Shown here in pieces: positions 1 through 11,090 of a DNA stretch of 64,000 bases. A program made the position numbers and the translations under genes. The stretch is from NCBI GenBank assembly GCA_963576565.1, contig OY755039.1, positions 128,658,640 through 128,722,639 of the forward strand. Reading direction: 5' to 3'. Positions within the stretch are counted from its first letter, which is position 1; every line of letters starts with the position of its first letter. This stretch comes from Aspidapion aeneum. Its lineage: Eukaryota; Arthropoda; Insecta; Coleoptera; Brentidae. The notes under the pieces are model-generated. The model worked only from the letters and a program-made list of their open reading frames with translations, had not been told where the DNA came from and searched no databases.

Positions 1-385
1 AGAGACTTGTTGCGTAACAGAAAAATCTAAAATAAAAATGGAAAGTGTCAAAATGGATGCAATAAGAATATTAATGAAAATATCAAGAACAGATCACATA
101 AACGAGGGAATCATAACGGATGACATCACTAAAAGATAACTGATATGGTACGGCCAAGAACAACGGATGAACGATGAAAGAACCAAAGCAGGTCCTATAA
201 TGGCACTCAATAGGGCGCAGAAAAAGAGGGCGTCCTAAACTAGAATGGCAACAGTCAATACAAAGATCAATGAGTCAAAGAAACCTGACAGAAAATGATG
301 CTGAGGATCGAAGGAGGTGGAGAATAGGCGTCGGACAACGTAGAAAGACATTCTTAACCGACATAGTAGTAAAGTAAGTAAAGTT
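1..385 (+). mobile_element. RTE-like LINE, 3' end fragment (family 1)
   Basis: This is the decayed 3' end of the same non-LTR retrotransposon that is much better preserved at 48300-50312. It aligns nearly base for base with about 49905-50305, including the C-terminal region rich in basic residues (GRRKRGRPK type) and the final short tail after CGACATAGTAGT. Several in-frame stops and small deletions break the frame, so it is a dead copy. The tail ends in TAAAG/TAAG-like short repeats, as expected of RTE-type elements. The 5' part lies outside the window. The homology is seen directly; the RTE assignment is by motif style only. Confidence 0.85.
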
Positions 386-422
386 AAAAATAGCGTTTTA
401 TGTATGCGCAGTGGTCTGTACG

Positions 423-655
423 TCAAAGCGCGTATTTATCAAAAAACCGAGCATGAGCGGGACCACCTTTAGCATTCTGGGAATCGATGAAGACTCGGAG
501 TGTCGATGGTCTATGGAGGATGAAGAATCTTTTCTACATATCTTAGCCGAGTTCCCGGCACTCACCGCGTTAAGACAATCGCATTTTGAAATTTCTGTGC
601 TTAACCCTAGCCAAATTAGAAAATTTCAACAGACATCACAACGATCTTGCTAAAA
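423..655 (+). pseudogene. LINE ORF2 C-terminal tail relic (Jockey/R1-like)
   Basis: A short open frame contains a Cys-rich ending typical of the region after the RNase H or RT domain of Jockey/R1-type LINEs: a CxxxMEDEES block, then HILAEFPALTALR, matching the usual pattern of acidic run, His-x-Leu, Cys-Pro-Ala-Leu and Arg. The second cysteine and the usual CPAL cysteine are replaced, so the zinc-binding site is damaged. No upstream RT is present. It begins close behind the RTE tail at 1-385, so two unrelated LINE ends abut here. Recognised by pattern from memory of the family. Confidence 0.5.
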
Positions 656-775
656 TAGGTCAAAATACACCCAAATAACACATTTTCGGCGCTATCTCAA
701 AAAAAAAATTCGTCGAAAATAATACCTTCTCTAGCCATTGCTGTGCAGGCTAGGAAGGTAAAAAATTGGATAAAA
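640..775 (-). repeat. Dispersed repeat (GATAACGCCGAAA family)
   Basis: The stretch shares its core (TAACACATTTTCGGCGCTATCTC, written here as its reverse complement GAGATAGCGCCGAAA) and the following GTCGAAAATAATACCTT...CTAGC block with 24228-24345, 32005-32060, 37190-37260 and 51118-51275. Orientation is opposite to the copies at 24.2 and 51.1 kb. It has no coding capacity and is probably part of a longer DNA element whose ends I cannot define. Confidence 0.6.
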
Positions 776-2029
776 ATTCGAATGATATTTTTTCAAGAAA
801 ATGTTTACTTTAATTAGCTTCTTTTAGTAGGTCAAAATCGGTATTAGGCTAACCTTTGTCAATTGCTCGCAAATATATCTCTTCCTATCCAGATACGCCC
901 CTTATCTTTTACCAACAAAAACAGTTAATTTGGGTTTTTTTTGTCGTCAAGCTTTTCTAGGCAAATTTTTAAAAGTGTAACATGGGAAAGACTTTTCCCT
1001 TTGCTTTTGAAAGTAATGAAACCTGCAAATATTTAACTTAATTACTTTGCACGAAAGTACCTAAGGATCGCTACCGGGCACCAAAAAGTAAGAAAAAAGA
1101 TTAGTGCGTATTTTCTTTTAAATAAAAACACATTTAAATAAAGAAAACCTCATGGTTGCTCTTGTGGCTAATCCAGGATGTTCGGGAAAATCCAGAGGAA
1201 GGGGCGAACAAGGCAGCAACAAAAATATTTGCCAATGAAATACGTCCCAGGCGTAAATTATTGGAAAAGGTAATTTTTGAAAAAAAGTCTAAAAAAATGA
1301 TATTTTTTAAAACATTTTTATTGTTTGCAATTTTTTTTACTGGAAATAACAAATATAACTTTAGTCATGTAAGGAGAGTGATTTGGCTTAGTTTTCTTCT
1401 CAATCTTTCCCGAAGAACTCGGTTTCGAACACACAGGCACAGTATGGTCTGAGGGATCAATATTTTGGCCAAAAATAGACTTTTACAGTTAACCTCTCTA
1501 ATCACTTAAACAGAAATCAATAAAGAAGTCTGAATCGCTAATATGCCATTAAAAAGTATTTTTTAATATGCTTCCACTCTTGCCACCACCATTTTTGTGA
1601 TTTATACTGCTAAACGCCCTTTAAAAAAGTGTATTATTTTTTAATATGGTCTAAAAGTTACACAGCCTCACAAAAAAATATAGATTGCAAAACTCAGAGG
1701 ATAGACCTCCGAAATCCTCCTAATTTTGGTACTCTAAAACAGAGTTGCCCAAAAAAAAAAGTTTCAATTATCGAATTTGCTCCTATTCCCCCCCCCCCCG
1801 CTTTGCTGATCTCTTATAAAAATTTAAAATATTATATATATTCTTAAGTATTTTGGTTCGCAGAACTAAAATATAAGGATTTTGTAACCATTTAATCCCA
1901 TTCGCTCTTTTGCTCGGATTATTTGGGGTTCAAAATTTACTTTTTTAATTGACATGAACAGTTTATCATCGAAATATTTCTATTTGCTCTCTAACTCAAT
2001 TATTCCCTAAGTCACCCTTAGCACAAAGG
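776..2029. other. AT-rich unannotated stretch
   Basis: No convincing gene. Overlapping open frames on both strands around 1134-1452 are lysine/phenylalanine-rich and lack any domain. A run of nine or more C at about 1790-1799 and A9-A10 runs are low-complexity noise. Confidence 0.5.
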
Positions 2030-2130
2030 TGTATCCAGGGGGGGGGAAGGGCAGCTGTTGAGTCCCCCTTTTTAACCAGGTTTTTTAAAATCGGACATTG
2101 AAATTCAATTAGATTATGAATCCCCCCCTC
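2030..2130. mobile_element. G-rich MITE relic
   Basis: It starts GTATCCAGGGGG and has a G9 run and a matching C-rich end (CCCCCCCTCTG), resembling the GGATCCAG-type hAT MITEs at 31616-31877 and 58054-58337. The ends are degraded and no TSD can be read. Confidence 0.3.
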
Positions 2131-3282
2131 TGTGAGTTAAGAAGTTTATGAAATTCAGAAACCTTTACCTTCTTCTGTTTTGGGTTTAATACGACCTTGC
2201 CCCAGCACCCCTCTTTCCTTCCTAAGAGGGGAAGCCATAGAGACCAAAATAAAAATTCATATGAAGAATTTCCATACAAAATTTATTTATAGACTCCCAC
2301 TTCCACGCCTCCCCCTACCAGGGGATGCTAAACAGTTCTTTCCCTCCCCCAGTAAAAATTATTCTTTATTTGAATTTAGATGCTCCAGATACCCCAAAAC
2401 CGATGTGTCTGCTTTAAATGTTTAAAGTTTCTATTAATTTCCAATCTATTTTGGCGGCCATCTTGAATTTTTCCCTTGGTTTTCAAAGTTCATTGGTAAG
2501 ACTTGGGTAAGACAGGAGTTTATATGAACTTTTTGTTTTGAAATCACTTAAGGAAGTTAATATTAAAATTATGTTATTGAATTTTGAAACACCCTGTATA
2601 AATAAACATATTGTTAAGTTAGTTTTTGGTATTTTTGGCCAAAATATTGAGCCCCAGGCTTAATACCTATATAATCCAAAAAAAGTACTACAGGAGGGAG
2701 TGTGGGGTTGTTAGAGGGCTTCACACACCAGATGAAGAAAAAACGAAAAAACGACTGGAAAATTAAACACTTTCCAGAAAAATCGCATTTTAGATAAAAA
2801 TTTGTAGAAGAATAAAAGCAGCGCAGGAAATAATTTTAGAAAATCTTGGTACAAAATTGGAAAAACATTGCACTGCAGACAAGGATTTTAGAAAGAAACT
2901 CCTGAAAGATTGAAAACATTGTGCCACAACATTTGTTTAAAAATGGCGCGGATGACCATTTTATAAAAATTAAATTTTTTTAGAGAAAATGGCGCAAAGG
3001 ACATTTTTGGTAAAAAAGAAAAAAAAAGGAAAATAAAAATAAAAAATGGTCAAAAATGCAAGTGTTTTGATTTGTTTTAAAAGTATAACCTGCGCTTTTT
3101 CGTCTGGTAAATTATGCTCATTTCTTTGGGGGACTAATTTTATATATTCATTTTAACGCCCCCTGGTGCTTGGCGTAGGCTAAGCACCTGTCTACAGCAA
3201 TGATCAAACTGAATTTTTCCTCTTTTTTTTCTGCCCTCTTCATATGTTTTTATCCTGATCTCTTGAAAATTGTGCCAAGCTA
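2131..3282. other. AT-rich unannotated stretch
   Basis: No gene seen. A GGCGGCCATCTTG motif at about 2451 resembles the repeated motif of the foldback at 26034-27765, and ACACCCTGTATA at about 2588 looks like an isolated transposon end. Confidence 0.4.
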
Positions 3283-3497
3283 TACTGCCGTCCTTAATAA
3301 GACCCACCTATCTACGTTTTTACTTATTTCGAGAAAAGCGAGTTTAAAGTTTAAATTTGTTTTTGAAAATAAAATACTTCCGAACAAAAATGTTGGTATT
3401 TTTCTTAAAAAACAGATGAAAGTAACCTATTTGAAGCCATTTTCGGTCCTAACTAATTTTTGATTTTTTTGCAGATGTCTTATTAAGGACGGCAGTA
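3283..3497. mobile_element. Mariner-type MITE with perfect TIRs
   Basis: The ends form a perfect inverted repeat of more than 20 bp (3280-3303 against 3477-3500), beginning TACTGCCGTCC. The element is flanked by TA dinucleotides (3281-3282 and 3498-3499), the usual target duplication of Tc1/mariner elements. At 215 bp it has no transposase and is non-autonomous. The open frame running across it has no recognisable domain. The intact TIRs suggest a fairly recent insertion compared with its surroundings. Confidence 0.8.
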
Positions 3498-3499
3498 TA

Positions 3500-4039
3500 G
3501 TAATATAAAAAAATAAAATAAGCTTACCGTCCTAGGCAACTGCCATTCTTTCCTAATGCCACTTTAACATTGGTCAAATAAAATCCGTTATTGTTTTATA
3601 ATCCTTGAATAAAAAAAAACTCAAAAAAATAGTTTTCTTTGGTTTATAATTACTAAAATAGTATTAATGCGGCATGAAAAATATTGAAAAAACTTTTACA
3701 AGCGAATTTAAAGCACGATATTTTGCGTTTATTCAGGTCACACAAACTTTATGAATAATCGAGGAATATTTTCAGGATATGGATTTTATAGAGGTATCGT
3801 TCCGTTTTGAGAAAAATTTCCAGTATTTCCAGTATTTTACGTTCGTACGTGACTATTGTCCTAATAGAAAATACCGAGAAAAATTTCAGCTTAATGGCGG
3901 ACATGGTTTGTAGATATATATAAGTTGAGGCTAGCCTAATATTTTTTGACGCAATGGGAATTTTCACAGGCTTAATTCTTTTTCCTTAAGTATTAGTACT
4001 GGTAGGTTTTAGCTTAATGAACCAGAGAGATAATATTTA
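3500..4039. other. AT-rich unannotated stretch
   Basis: No supported feature. The minus-strand open frame at 3749-3967 has AT-biased composition and no domain. Confidence 0.4.
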
Positions 4040-4178
4040 CAGATAGACTAACTACAATGATATCAATCAAAAGAACAAGCAGGTTTCAGAAAAGGTATCA
4101 GTATAGTTGACCACCTATTAACTATGAAAATCCTAATTGAACGAGCCAATGAATACAATATTCCACCATATAAACAAC
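4040..4178 (+). mobile_element. RTE-like LINE RT fragment (family 2)
   Basis: The conceptual reading GYQSKEQAGFRKG followed by VDHLLTMKILIERANEYN is part of the reverse transcriptase palm region preceding motif A. It matches 35056-35170 almost exactly at the nucleotide level. The copy stops abruptly before motif A, next to the tRNA-like gene. It is a short internal fragment with no 3' end of its own. Confidence 0.8.
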
Positions 4179-4205
4179 AAGTGAAATTAAAGAAAGAAAA
4201 ATAAG

Positions 4206-4211
4206 AAAAAA
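4206..4211 (-). terminator. Possible RNA polymerase III T-run terminator
   Basis: On the minus strand a run of six T lies seven bases past the discriminator base of the tRNA-like gene. This is the position and form of a Pol III terminator, so the gene may be transcribable. Confidence 0.5.
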
Positions 4212-4217
4212 GTTTTC

Positions 4218-4288
4218 TGCTTCGGCCGGGATCGAACCCGGGATCTCTTGCTATCTAGGCAAACATTCTACCACTGAACCACCGAAGC
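4218..4288 (-). tRNA. tRNA-Gly-like gene with AGA (Ser) anticodon
   Basis: Read on the minus strand, the 71-nt sequence folds as a cloverleaf. It has a perfect 7-bp acceptor stem (GCTTCGG/CCGAAGC) with discriminator A, and a D arm with an intact A box (TGGTTCAGTGGTAGAAT) characteristic of tRNA-Gly. The anticodon stem is TTTGC/GCAAG around loop CTAGATA, and the 5-bp T stem is CCGGG/CCCGG. The anticodon is AGA, which reads serine codons, yet there is no long variable arm as in true tRNA-Ser. The T loop has six bases instead of seven. I infer a tRNA-Gly-derived copy that acquired anticodon changes: either a pseudogene or an anticodon-shifted tRNA. Acceptor and T stems are intact and a T-run terminator follows. 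Confidence 0.65.
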
Positions 4289-4439
4289 CACACATAAATT
4301 TTCGGAAAAAAACACGACGAAGCAAAATTTTTATTCAGCATTTATAACAAATCTATATTTGTATTCAATTTCAGACATGCCAAACAAAACCATGGTCTAA
4401 CTCTTACCTATCTACACATCAAAATTGACATCAAAATGT

Positions 4440-4607
4440 CAGTGGCGCACCCAGGAATATGTCTTGGGGGGGGGGGGGCCGAATCCTCATGATGTCGAAT
4501 TTTAAGCTATTTTTTGTGTTTTTTTTCTGAAATATGTCGAAAATATGTAAAAAAATCTAAGGCTTGGGGGGGGGCAGGCCCCGGGCCCTTCCCTGGGTGC
4601 GCCCATG
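4440..4607. mobile_element. hAT-like G-rich MITE (CAGTGGCGCACCC family)
   Basis: The ends are CAGTGGCGCACCC and GGGTGCGCCCATG, inverted to each other with few mismatches. Inside are a G12 run, a central AT-rich block (ATGATGTCGAATTTTAAG) and a second G9 block. The closest sister is 48076-48261, which shares the whole interior. The TSD is ambiguous (AAAAT on both sides). It is non-autonomous. Confidence 0.7.
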
Positions 4608-7319
4608 AAAATATAGAGGTATAAAATCTACTTACCTCCCCTACAAGACCCATTTTACGCGAATTTTATACACCACAAAATAATGAAGCAAAATGGCTTT
4701 AAACCTGGATCAAATCACCATTCAAATATAGTACTTTAAACGCTAACAGAAAAAATGAAAATTCTAAAATATAACTGATAGTTGCGTCCATTAAATTATA
4801 GGTTTTTTCGATAAATCAGGTCCCCGAGCCTACTGTGCGCCCATGATTTAGATAAGTGCCCGTCCCACTACATTGAGTTAAAAAGAGGGACTAAGTAGGT
4901 GGATGATAATGTGTGATTTTAGCAACTAAAATTAGTAGATGACTGTTTAGTTATTAATGCCATATGTGTTTGAGATTATTTGGCTCCCTTACTAATACAT
5001 AGTTAAAAAATAGATACTAAATAATCGGATAACAATGTGTAAGTTTAGTCAATGAAACGATTAGATTTGTTAAAATTTTTCTGTAATAAGCAGGGGGCTT
5101 TGGATTGGTCGGGGTGCCAGTTTTAACGTGCTAAGTTACAGGCAGTGCCTTATTCCTGTTGCCAACAAAAGCCACTTCATACAAGATTTCATGTCGAAAT
5201 ATAAATTTGTAAATAAACAACAGTTTTACTCTGTTAGTACCATTAGTTTGAAAAGCCCCTAATATTATTCTGCTCAATTGTTAATATTTTATATTTTGGA
5301 GTAATAGATATATTTTTCTTTTTAGGTAAGACCTAGTCTACATCAATTAATAGAGAAGACAAAAGAAAAAAATTAAATAACCCAATTTCTGAAAATGCAA
5401 GGAAAGGTAAGTACCCTATAAACAATGGAAGTTAGATAAAAAAGTAGGTAGAAGGCCTTGTAGTTGAGAGGCTTATCGTCACAATTCGTGGGATAGTCAC
5501 ACAACTGGATGGAAATAAGGGGTGTTTGCCTCCAGTTTCAGTAAGAGGCCTTTGTGATGTCATAAATCCAAGAATGCGGCTTTTTTAATATATTTCCACA
5601 AATGTTGGCATATAAATTTCGGTAAATTAGTTTCACAGAAAAACTTCTTGTACGTTTTTTGTTTGCAAGAGAACACCAATTATTATAGTAATGAAGTTAG
5701 CTTTATATCTTAAAAACTGACAAAGATTTAAACATTTTTTAAAAAAATTTTAAAAATATACATATGAACCGAACCGAACTTTTTTTGACCCAAAAAAAAA
5801 TTGAAGAAGGAACTTTATGACTATCTCAAATCAGTTGGTTATGGATCAGTTACAAATCAATCAGAACCCATACAATTTTTCTGTTAAATTGATAAGGCAA
5901 AAGTTAAAAGCAAAAGTTTGTGAAAAAATTCGCAATTTAGGATATATGACGTCACACAAGCACTCTAACTCAAATTTTAGGCAAACACCAGGCGATTTTT
6001 TATTGACTGATTCATAAGCAATCGATTTGGGGTAGTCTAAAACTTTCTTCCTCAATTTTGTTTCTTTGGGTATATAAAAGTTACTATTTTTTAGTAAAAA
6101 AAAATTGTGTTAGAACAAAGCAAATTGCTTTAAAGTAAAATAATTTGTGCTTTCCTATTCACCAAGAGAATATTTTTTTAATATAGCACAAAAAATGTCT
6201 TGCCTTTTATTTTAATGCGAAACAGAAATTGTTTTATTATAAATTGGAACTGAATTAACCTAAGGCTCCGTTTTCTCTGGAAGCAAAATATTACTTATAT
6301 GAAGACAATTTGCTTTGTTTCAAAATGTTTAGTTTACTGAATCAAAACAATTAAAGAAGAAAAATAAAGTCTCATTTCAAGATTAAACGTTGCGTTGAAC
6401 TAAAAAGAAATATTTTAATTCAAAACAAATTGTTTTAAACTAAAACAATTTATTGAAGAAAAGAACGTGTTTTCGTTGTAGACAAAAATTTTTACCGTGT
6501 ATCTTTGTCAGTTACAAAAAATTTTAAAATAGTTTTTCTGTCAAACTAATTTATAAAAAGTTATTGCCAAAGTTTATTAAAAAAATCAAGGGCAACAAAA
6601 AATGGAGGCCACGACCCTGAAAAAATCAGCTGTTCTCGGGGGCAGACTTTGACATTGTGTCTTATGGGAGGTCGGACGTTTTTTTAAAATGGCACCACAG
6701 ATTTCCGCGAAATTTTAGTGAAATATTCTCAGACACCATCCCGACATTCCACCAAACTTTTGTAAGGATGCAAGATGATTAAAATATTAAACTACTTCAA
6801 GATTTAGTATTCCTTATTTTGAATTCAATTACCCGTCATGTACCGCATACCAATTGTTAAATTTGACATGTATTTGACTTTTTCATCTGTGTTTGTCAAA
6901 TTCGCTTCTGCTTTAAATTTAATTTTTGTGTGAGCTAATGAAGCGGCTCTGAAAAATTAAGGATTACTATACATTTAAAAAAAATGTTCTCCAAGAATAT
7001 AGTAAGAACATTCTCAATGCCAGCTTTATTTTACAACTAATCAAATATTCATGAACCGTCATTCCAAGTTCAATATTTTAAAGACAATCACGTTACGTGA
7101 CCATCAAAAAAAATCAGCCCCCAATGTGACGTCAACAAAGTGGAAAATCGTGGCCCGTCCATTTTGATGGTGAAAAAAACATGAAAAAAGTCATCTTTGA
7201 TTTCTGACGTCACCCCGGTACCCGGTGACCAATCGGGTAGTTTAAAAAAATCTTCCACAGCGATTCCACGGGATACTACAGGTCACTCAACTATTGGGTG
7301 TATTTGACTAATTTGTGTA
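4608..7319. other. Long stretch without a supported gene
   Basis: No domain-bearing open frame. A possible short exon (5327-5405, acceptor TTTTTAG to donor GTAAGTACC, containing ATGCAAGGAAAG) is discussed under findings. Overlapping frames on both strands near 5817-6055 have no recognisable content. GC is somewhat higher at 6590-6770 and 7090-7260, without identifiable structure. Confidence 0.4.
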
Positions 7320-7684
7320 TCTAGTCATAAGGCCTTTCGAATTTACCTTTTAACCATAATATGATTAAATATCAACATTTATTTAAGTAAACTATTTTAA
7401 CCTGAGTATGTTTTGTCAAATAGCATGCAATTCAGTTTACGGGTTTTCTTTTTTCTAAACTTCAGCATTGGAAAGGCTTAGTCTAAGCTTTCAGTTTAAT
7501 CCGCTAAAGAATTTTCGCGCCGTTTATTCAATTTAAAAAACGTGACGCTGTCTGACATAAAATACACGGATTTAGATGGTTGTTGGGAATAGAACCAGTG
7601 TTTTACAAAAAAGAATTATTCGCAAGTTATTTCTTATAATTAACTTGGTTTCAATTTAAAAGATTTACTTTTCGCGTTCCCATA

Positions 7685-7815
7685 AGCCTAGTTTTCACCC
7701 ATTCGTGCCCACCCTGATTTAAAAAACGCATCACGTGACGGGACATGGATTTGCACCGGTTTTAAAAGCAGCGTCACCTGATGCGTTTTTTTAAATCGTA
7801 AGTGGAAACTAGGCT
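7685..7815. mobile_element. Short palindromic MITE
   Basis: The ends AGCCTAGTTTTCAC and GTGGAAACTAGGCT are inverted, and the inner parts GATTTAAAAAACGCATCA and TGATGCGTTTTTTTAAATC also pair, so most of the 131 bp can fold. TA lies on both sides. It has no coding capacity. Confidence 0.65.
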
Positions 7816-7980
7816 TAACGTGAAGGATATTTTGACAAATATGGGTTTGAAAAGTTAAATAAGTGGTGTAGTTGACACATATTTATTTAACTCAATAAAA
7901 ATTAAGCTGATTTAAGCACTTAATATGTTCAGGGATTCAATTATATGGCTTCTTGTGATTTCAGTTAAGTTGATTGATTA

Positions 7981-8034
7981 AAAAATATATTTCCTTAAAA
8001 CAAATCCATATTTGTTTTAAGGAAATATATTTTT
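7981..8034. repeat. Perfect 25-bp inverted repeat, 4-nt loop
   Basis: Arms 7981-8005 and 8010-8034 are exact reverse complements separated by CCAT. As DNA it can form a cruciform; as RNA a 25-bp hairpin. Confidence 0.85.
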
Positions 8035-8487
8035 TGATAATCAAATAAGTGTCGTGGCTAATCGGGCAAAAGGGAGGTTTTGTTTCCCTCATATTTTTCA
8101 CGTGGGTAGCCTGAAAGCTCAACCCCGCGTGGGTCCAAGATCTAATGGACACCTAATAAGTTTTGACAGTTAACTGTTTCGTCCTTATGGGACTCCTCAG
8201 AACACTGCTGACGGTTTTGTCTCTAATCAAATGTAAATAGTGAGAAAACTATCGCAAGAAGCGCCATCTACCGAGATACGAAAGAAACAAAAAACAAAAG
8301 CAGGCGAAACACTGCTATACAATATCGATCAATGAAAAGATCGAATACAAATAAAAGAAAACAACTATAGTCCGTGACCTACGACATCTCTTTGTCTTTC
8401 AGGCCGGATCAACGCATATTGGATTTTTACCCATCATCAAGACAGTGAGCGTCAATCAACGGAATTTTTAAGCCAAATAATACTAAC

Positions 8488-8566
8488 AAACGTGGAATTT
8501 CGTACCCGTGAATTTAAAAAAAACTTGTTTGATTTTTAAATTCCCGGGTACGAAATTACACGTTTA
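8488..8566. repeat. 33-bp inverted repeat with GTACCCG core
   Basis: Arms 8488-8520 and about 8533-8566 pair with two or three mismatches around a 12-nt AT-rich loop. The shared core is AATTTCGTACCCG. It may be a very small foldback element. Confidence 0.75.
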
Positions 8567-8582
8567 TATTTTTCAATTTTAC

Positions 8583-8810
8583 TTGGATTTTATTGGGTAC
8601 AGGGTATGGCAGAATTTTTTTTTAGCAACGTTTTGATTTGTATTATATCTTTTTCAAGAACTGCGTAGAACAGCTAAAATTATTGTAGTTTTTTTATTAT
8701 AAAATTTTTTATCTTTTCTCCGCAGGGCTGAAAAATTATTAATATAAATCGAAACGTTGCTAAGCAAAATTGTTTTTTTACCAATCACTATTACACCCAA
8801 TAAAATCCAA
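8583..8810. mobile_element. MITE with TTGGATTTTATTGGGT ends
   Basis: The outer 16 bp at each end are perfect inverted copies. Farther in, AGCAACGTTTTGATTT near 8624 pairs with AAATCGAAACGTTGCT near 8746. That is about 60 bp of imperfect TIR around a non-coding centre. No clear TSD. Confidence 0.65.
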
Positions 8811-9934
8811 TAATATTTTTTAACTTCTTCCGTGCAATTACCTATCGATTTTCAGCAGTAAGGTATAAACAATTCAAGTCAATTGTAAAAAATGTAGTTA
8901 GAAGCAAACATAAAATTTAGTACATTATGTTTTCGTTAAAAGCTAAATAGGATTTTTTAACAATAAAAATTTGTCTTTTCAACAACACGTTTGTTTCATT
9001 CTATTTAAACAAATATTTCTTAGAATTAAAACTAATTTTATTTAATTCAAATAACTTTTAATCAGTGTTCCATAATAGAAAGAGTCTTTATTTTCATATG
9101 CAATAATATACATAGAAATTGAGTCAGGTTCTTATAAAAATAAAAAAAACTTAAGCTACCTATATAAAGAGTGGCTAACCAACGACTAGTAACAAATAAA
9201 ATTCAGTAACATCAACTAAAAATCAAACTAGCTAGAAGTCATAAATAGAAAATTGAGTTTAAAAAGTTTAAAATAATTTCTACTACTACCCAAACGTGGT
9301 AACCCAAAATCAACACTCCACTTGATCAGGTGCAATTTTAAAAAGTTTAAAAAACAAAAAAAAATCACTGAATTTTCAATAATATTGTTGATGATACTTT
9401 TATTTAAACCGCTTTATTTAAAAAAAGTTGAAAAATTCGTTAACATCGTACGGAGTTATTTCAATTAAAAGCTTTTTGGTTTTAGCTTAAAAACTGCTAA
9501 GATTAGTTGTCATTTTTATTTTGTCTGGAAACATATTAAAAAATAAACAACAATTGAAATAGGCTACTTTCTGATATAGTGTAGTTGAGTGTTCACTACA
9601 CTACATAATGTGTTTTTATTCCTTGGGACATATGTGTCATTTAAAGAGTTTGTTATACTAATATTATTTTTAACAAAACAAATTAATTCATAGATATATA
9701 AGCCAGTAACCGTTAGAAACTTTCATTCTTTAAAAACACTGCGACAAGCTGTTCCCCAGTGCATTATGCCGTATTTTAAATGCTGCGAGTAGAAGTTTGA
9801 ATAATATAGTGTTTTAAGAATATTTTGGCTACATTAATTTGACATCGTTCTGAGACAAAAACAGGTGGATGCTAGGTTTTTTACACAGGTTGTCAATTTG
9901 ACAGTTATAACTTAAGTAGCTATCCATATAAAAA
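8811..9934. other. AT-rich unannotated stretch
   Basis: No gene seen. A TATATAAAG box at about 9160 has no associated open frame. The 3' UTR of the minus-strand LINE at 9935-10645 may extend into the upper part. Confidence 0.35.
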
Positions 9935-10645
9935 AAAAGCTTAAGTGCTCTCCATCCAGCATTACGCCATCAGCCCCCAAATTAGACCTAACTGACCTAA
10001 ATAACATACACGCAGTTTTATCGTTATTAATCACTAACTTATTTATCCTCATTCAGTCTTTGACTATCTGAAAAACATCGTTGATAATCGCTTCAATTTG
10101 ATCGCGGTTTTGAACTTTAATTATGAGGATTGTATCATCAGCATATGAAACAATTAGAACTGGAAGACCCTCAAAAACATGATAGAGGCCCTAATACTGA
10201 TTCTTGGGATACCCCTAGAGTTATATTCGTAGAATTTAAATATTAAAGGCCACCATTTTCAGATAATAATTTAACTCTTTGAGTGCAATCACTAAGGAAA
10301 GACTTGAACCATTCCAGAAGATTGCCTCTAACTCCATAGCGTTCCAGTTTTTGGAGTAATATGTCGTGGCTCAAAGAGTCAAAAGCTTTACTAAGATCAA
10401 CGTACAATGCTAGCCCTATTTCTTTTTTGTCTATTATTTTATTAATTTTATAAAGAAATGAAAATAAAGCAGACTCAAGACTCTTTCCCCTTACAAAACC
10501 GTTCTGAGAAGAATGAATAATATTGAACTTATTTAAATAATCGCCATTTCATATATTTTAGAAAAGGTATTTAACAGGCTAATGGCTCAAAAGTTCTTTA
10601 CATCTGTTTTATCACCTTTTTTAAACAAATAAGGGACTCCTCCTC
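9935..10645 (-). mobile_element. Jockey/CR1-like LINE reverse transcriptase relic
   Basis: Read on the minus strand, reverse transcriptase motifs appear in the expected order. These are VPYLFKKGDKTDVKNF then ISLLNTFSKI (fingers), QNGFVRGKSLESALFSFLYK, ALYVDLSKAFDSLSHDIL with the first catalytic Asp (motif A), QKLERYGVRG, and finally AYDDTILII (motif C, YADD with the second residue pair shifted) followed by the thumb KLVINNDKTACMLF. The GxxQG motif B region is missing or scrambled between about 10180 and 10230. Stops and frameshifts break it. It sits inside the decayed array and is 5'- and 3'-truncated. RT identity is certain; the clade (Jockey versus CR1) is inferred. Confidence 0.85.
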
Positions 10646-10739
10646 GGACTAACGAACCGTAAAAATAGTCGGTGGAATCGGCCCTTAAAATCGTTATTTT
10701 TAAATTTATCGCAAGGGTTGCTTCCTACACTTACATTTG

Positions 10740-11090
10740 TGCTGATCAACACGTAAGACGTGTTGACGGTATAGCGAAAGCGATGATGTGTGTATCACTT
10801 AAAAGTTAAAGAAAGCGGCCCTAAAACTATCACTATTTAAAAATGTATGAGGAAAATGCAATTTAATTCACAGGCTTTGTTGACCCTAAACTGAAATATT
10901 GGACAGAATTATAGTTTAGGCTTTTAGTTTAAGCAGTTTGTTTTATTTGAAAACAAACGTTATCTTACATAAACCACGTCTATTTAGATGTCCTTTGCAG
11001 AATAACTGAGAAGGGTTGCCTTGAAATTAATTTTTTAATTAAGTATTTTTAGCATGGTGGGAGTTTTTTTAAATTTAAGTAATTGGGTTC
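10740..11090 (+). repeat. Array unit, paired copy 1
   Basis: This segment aligns closely with 11640-12000. It shares GATGTGTGT...CACTTAAAAGTT, AAAGCGG.CCTAAAACTATCA, GAGGAAAATGCAATTTAATTCA, landmark B and the following ATTTAGATG...TTGCAGAATAAC block. It is one of the longest-preserved unit copies. Confidence 0.8.

Noticed and set aside
9158..9250. TATATAAAG box considered as a promoter
   Set aside because: No open frame, start or RNA gene follows; such boxes are expected by chance in AT-rich DNA.
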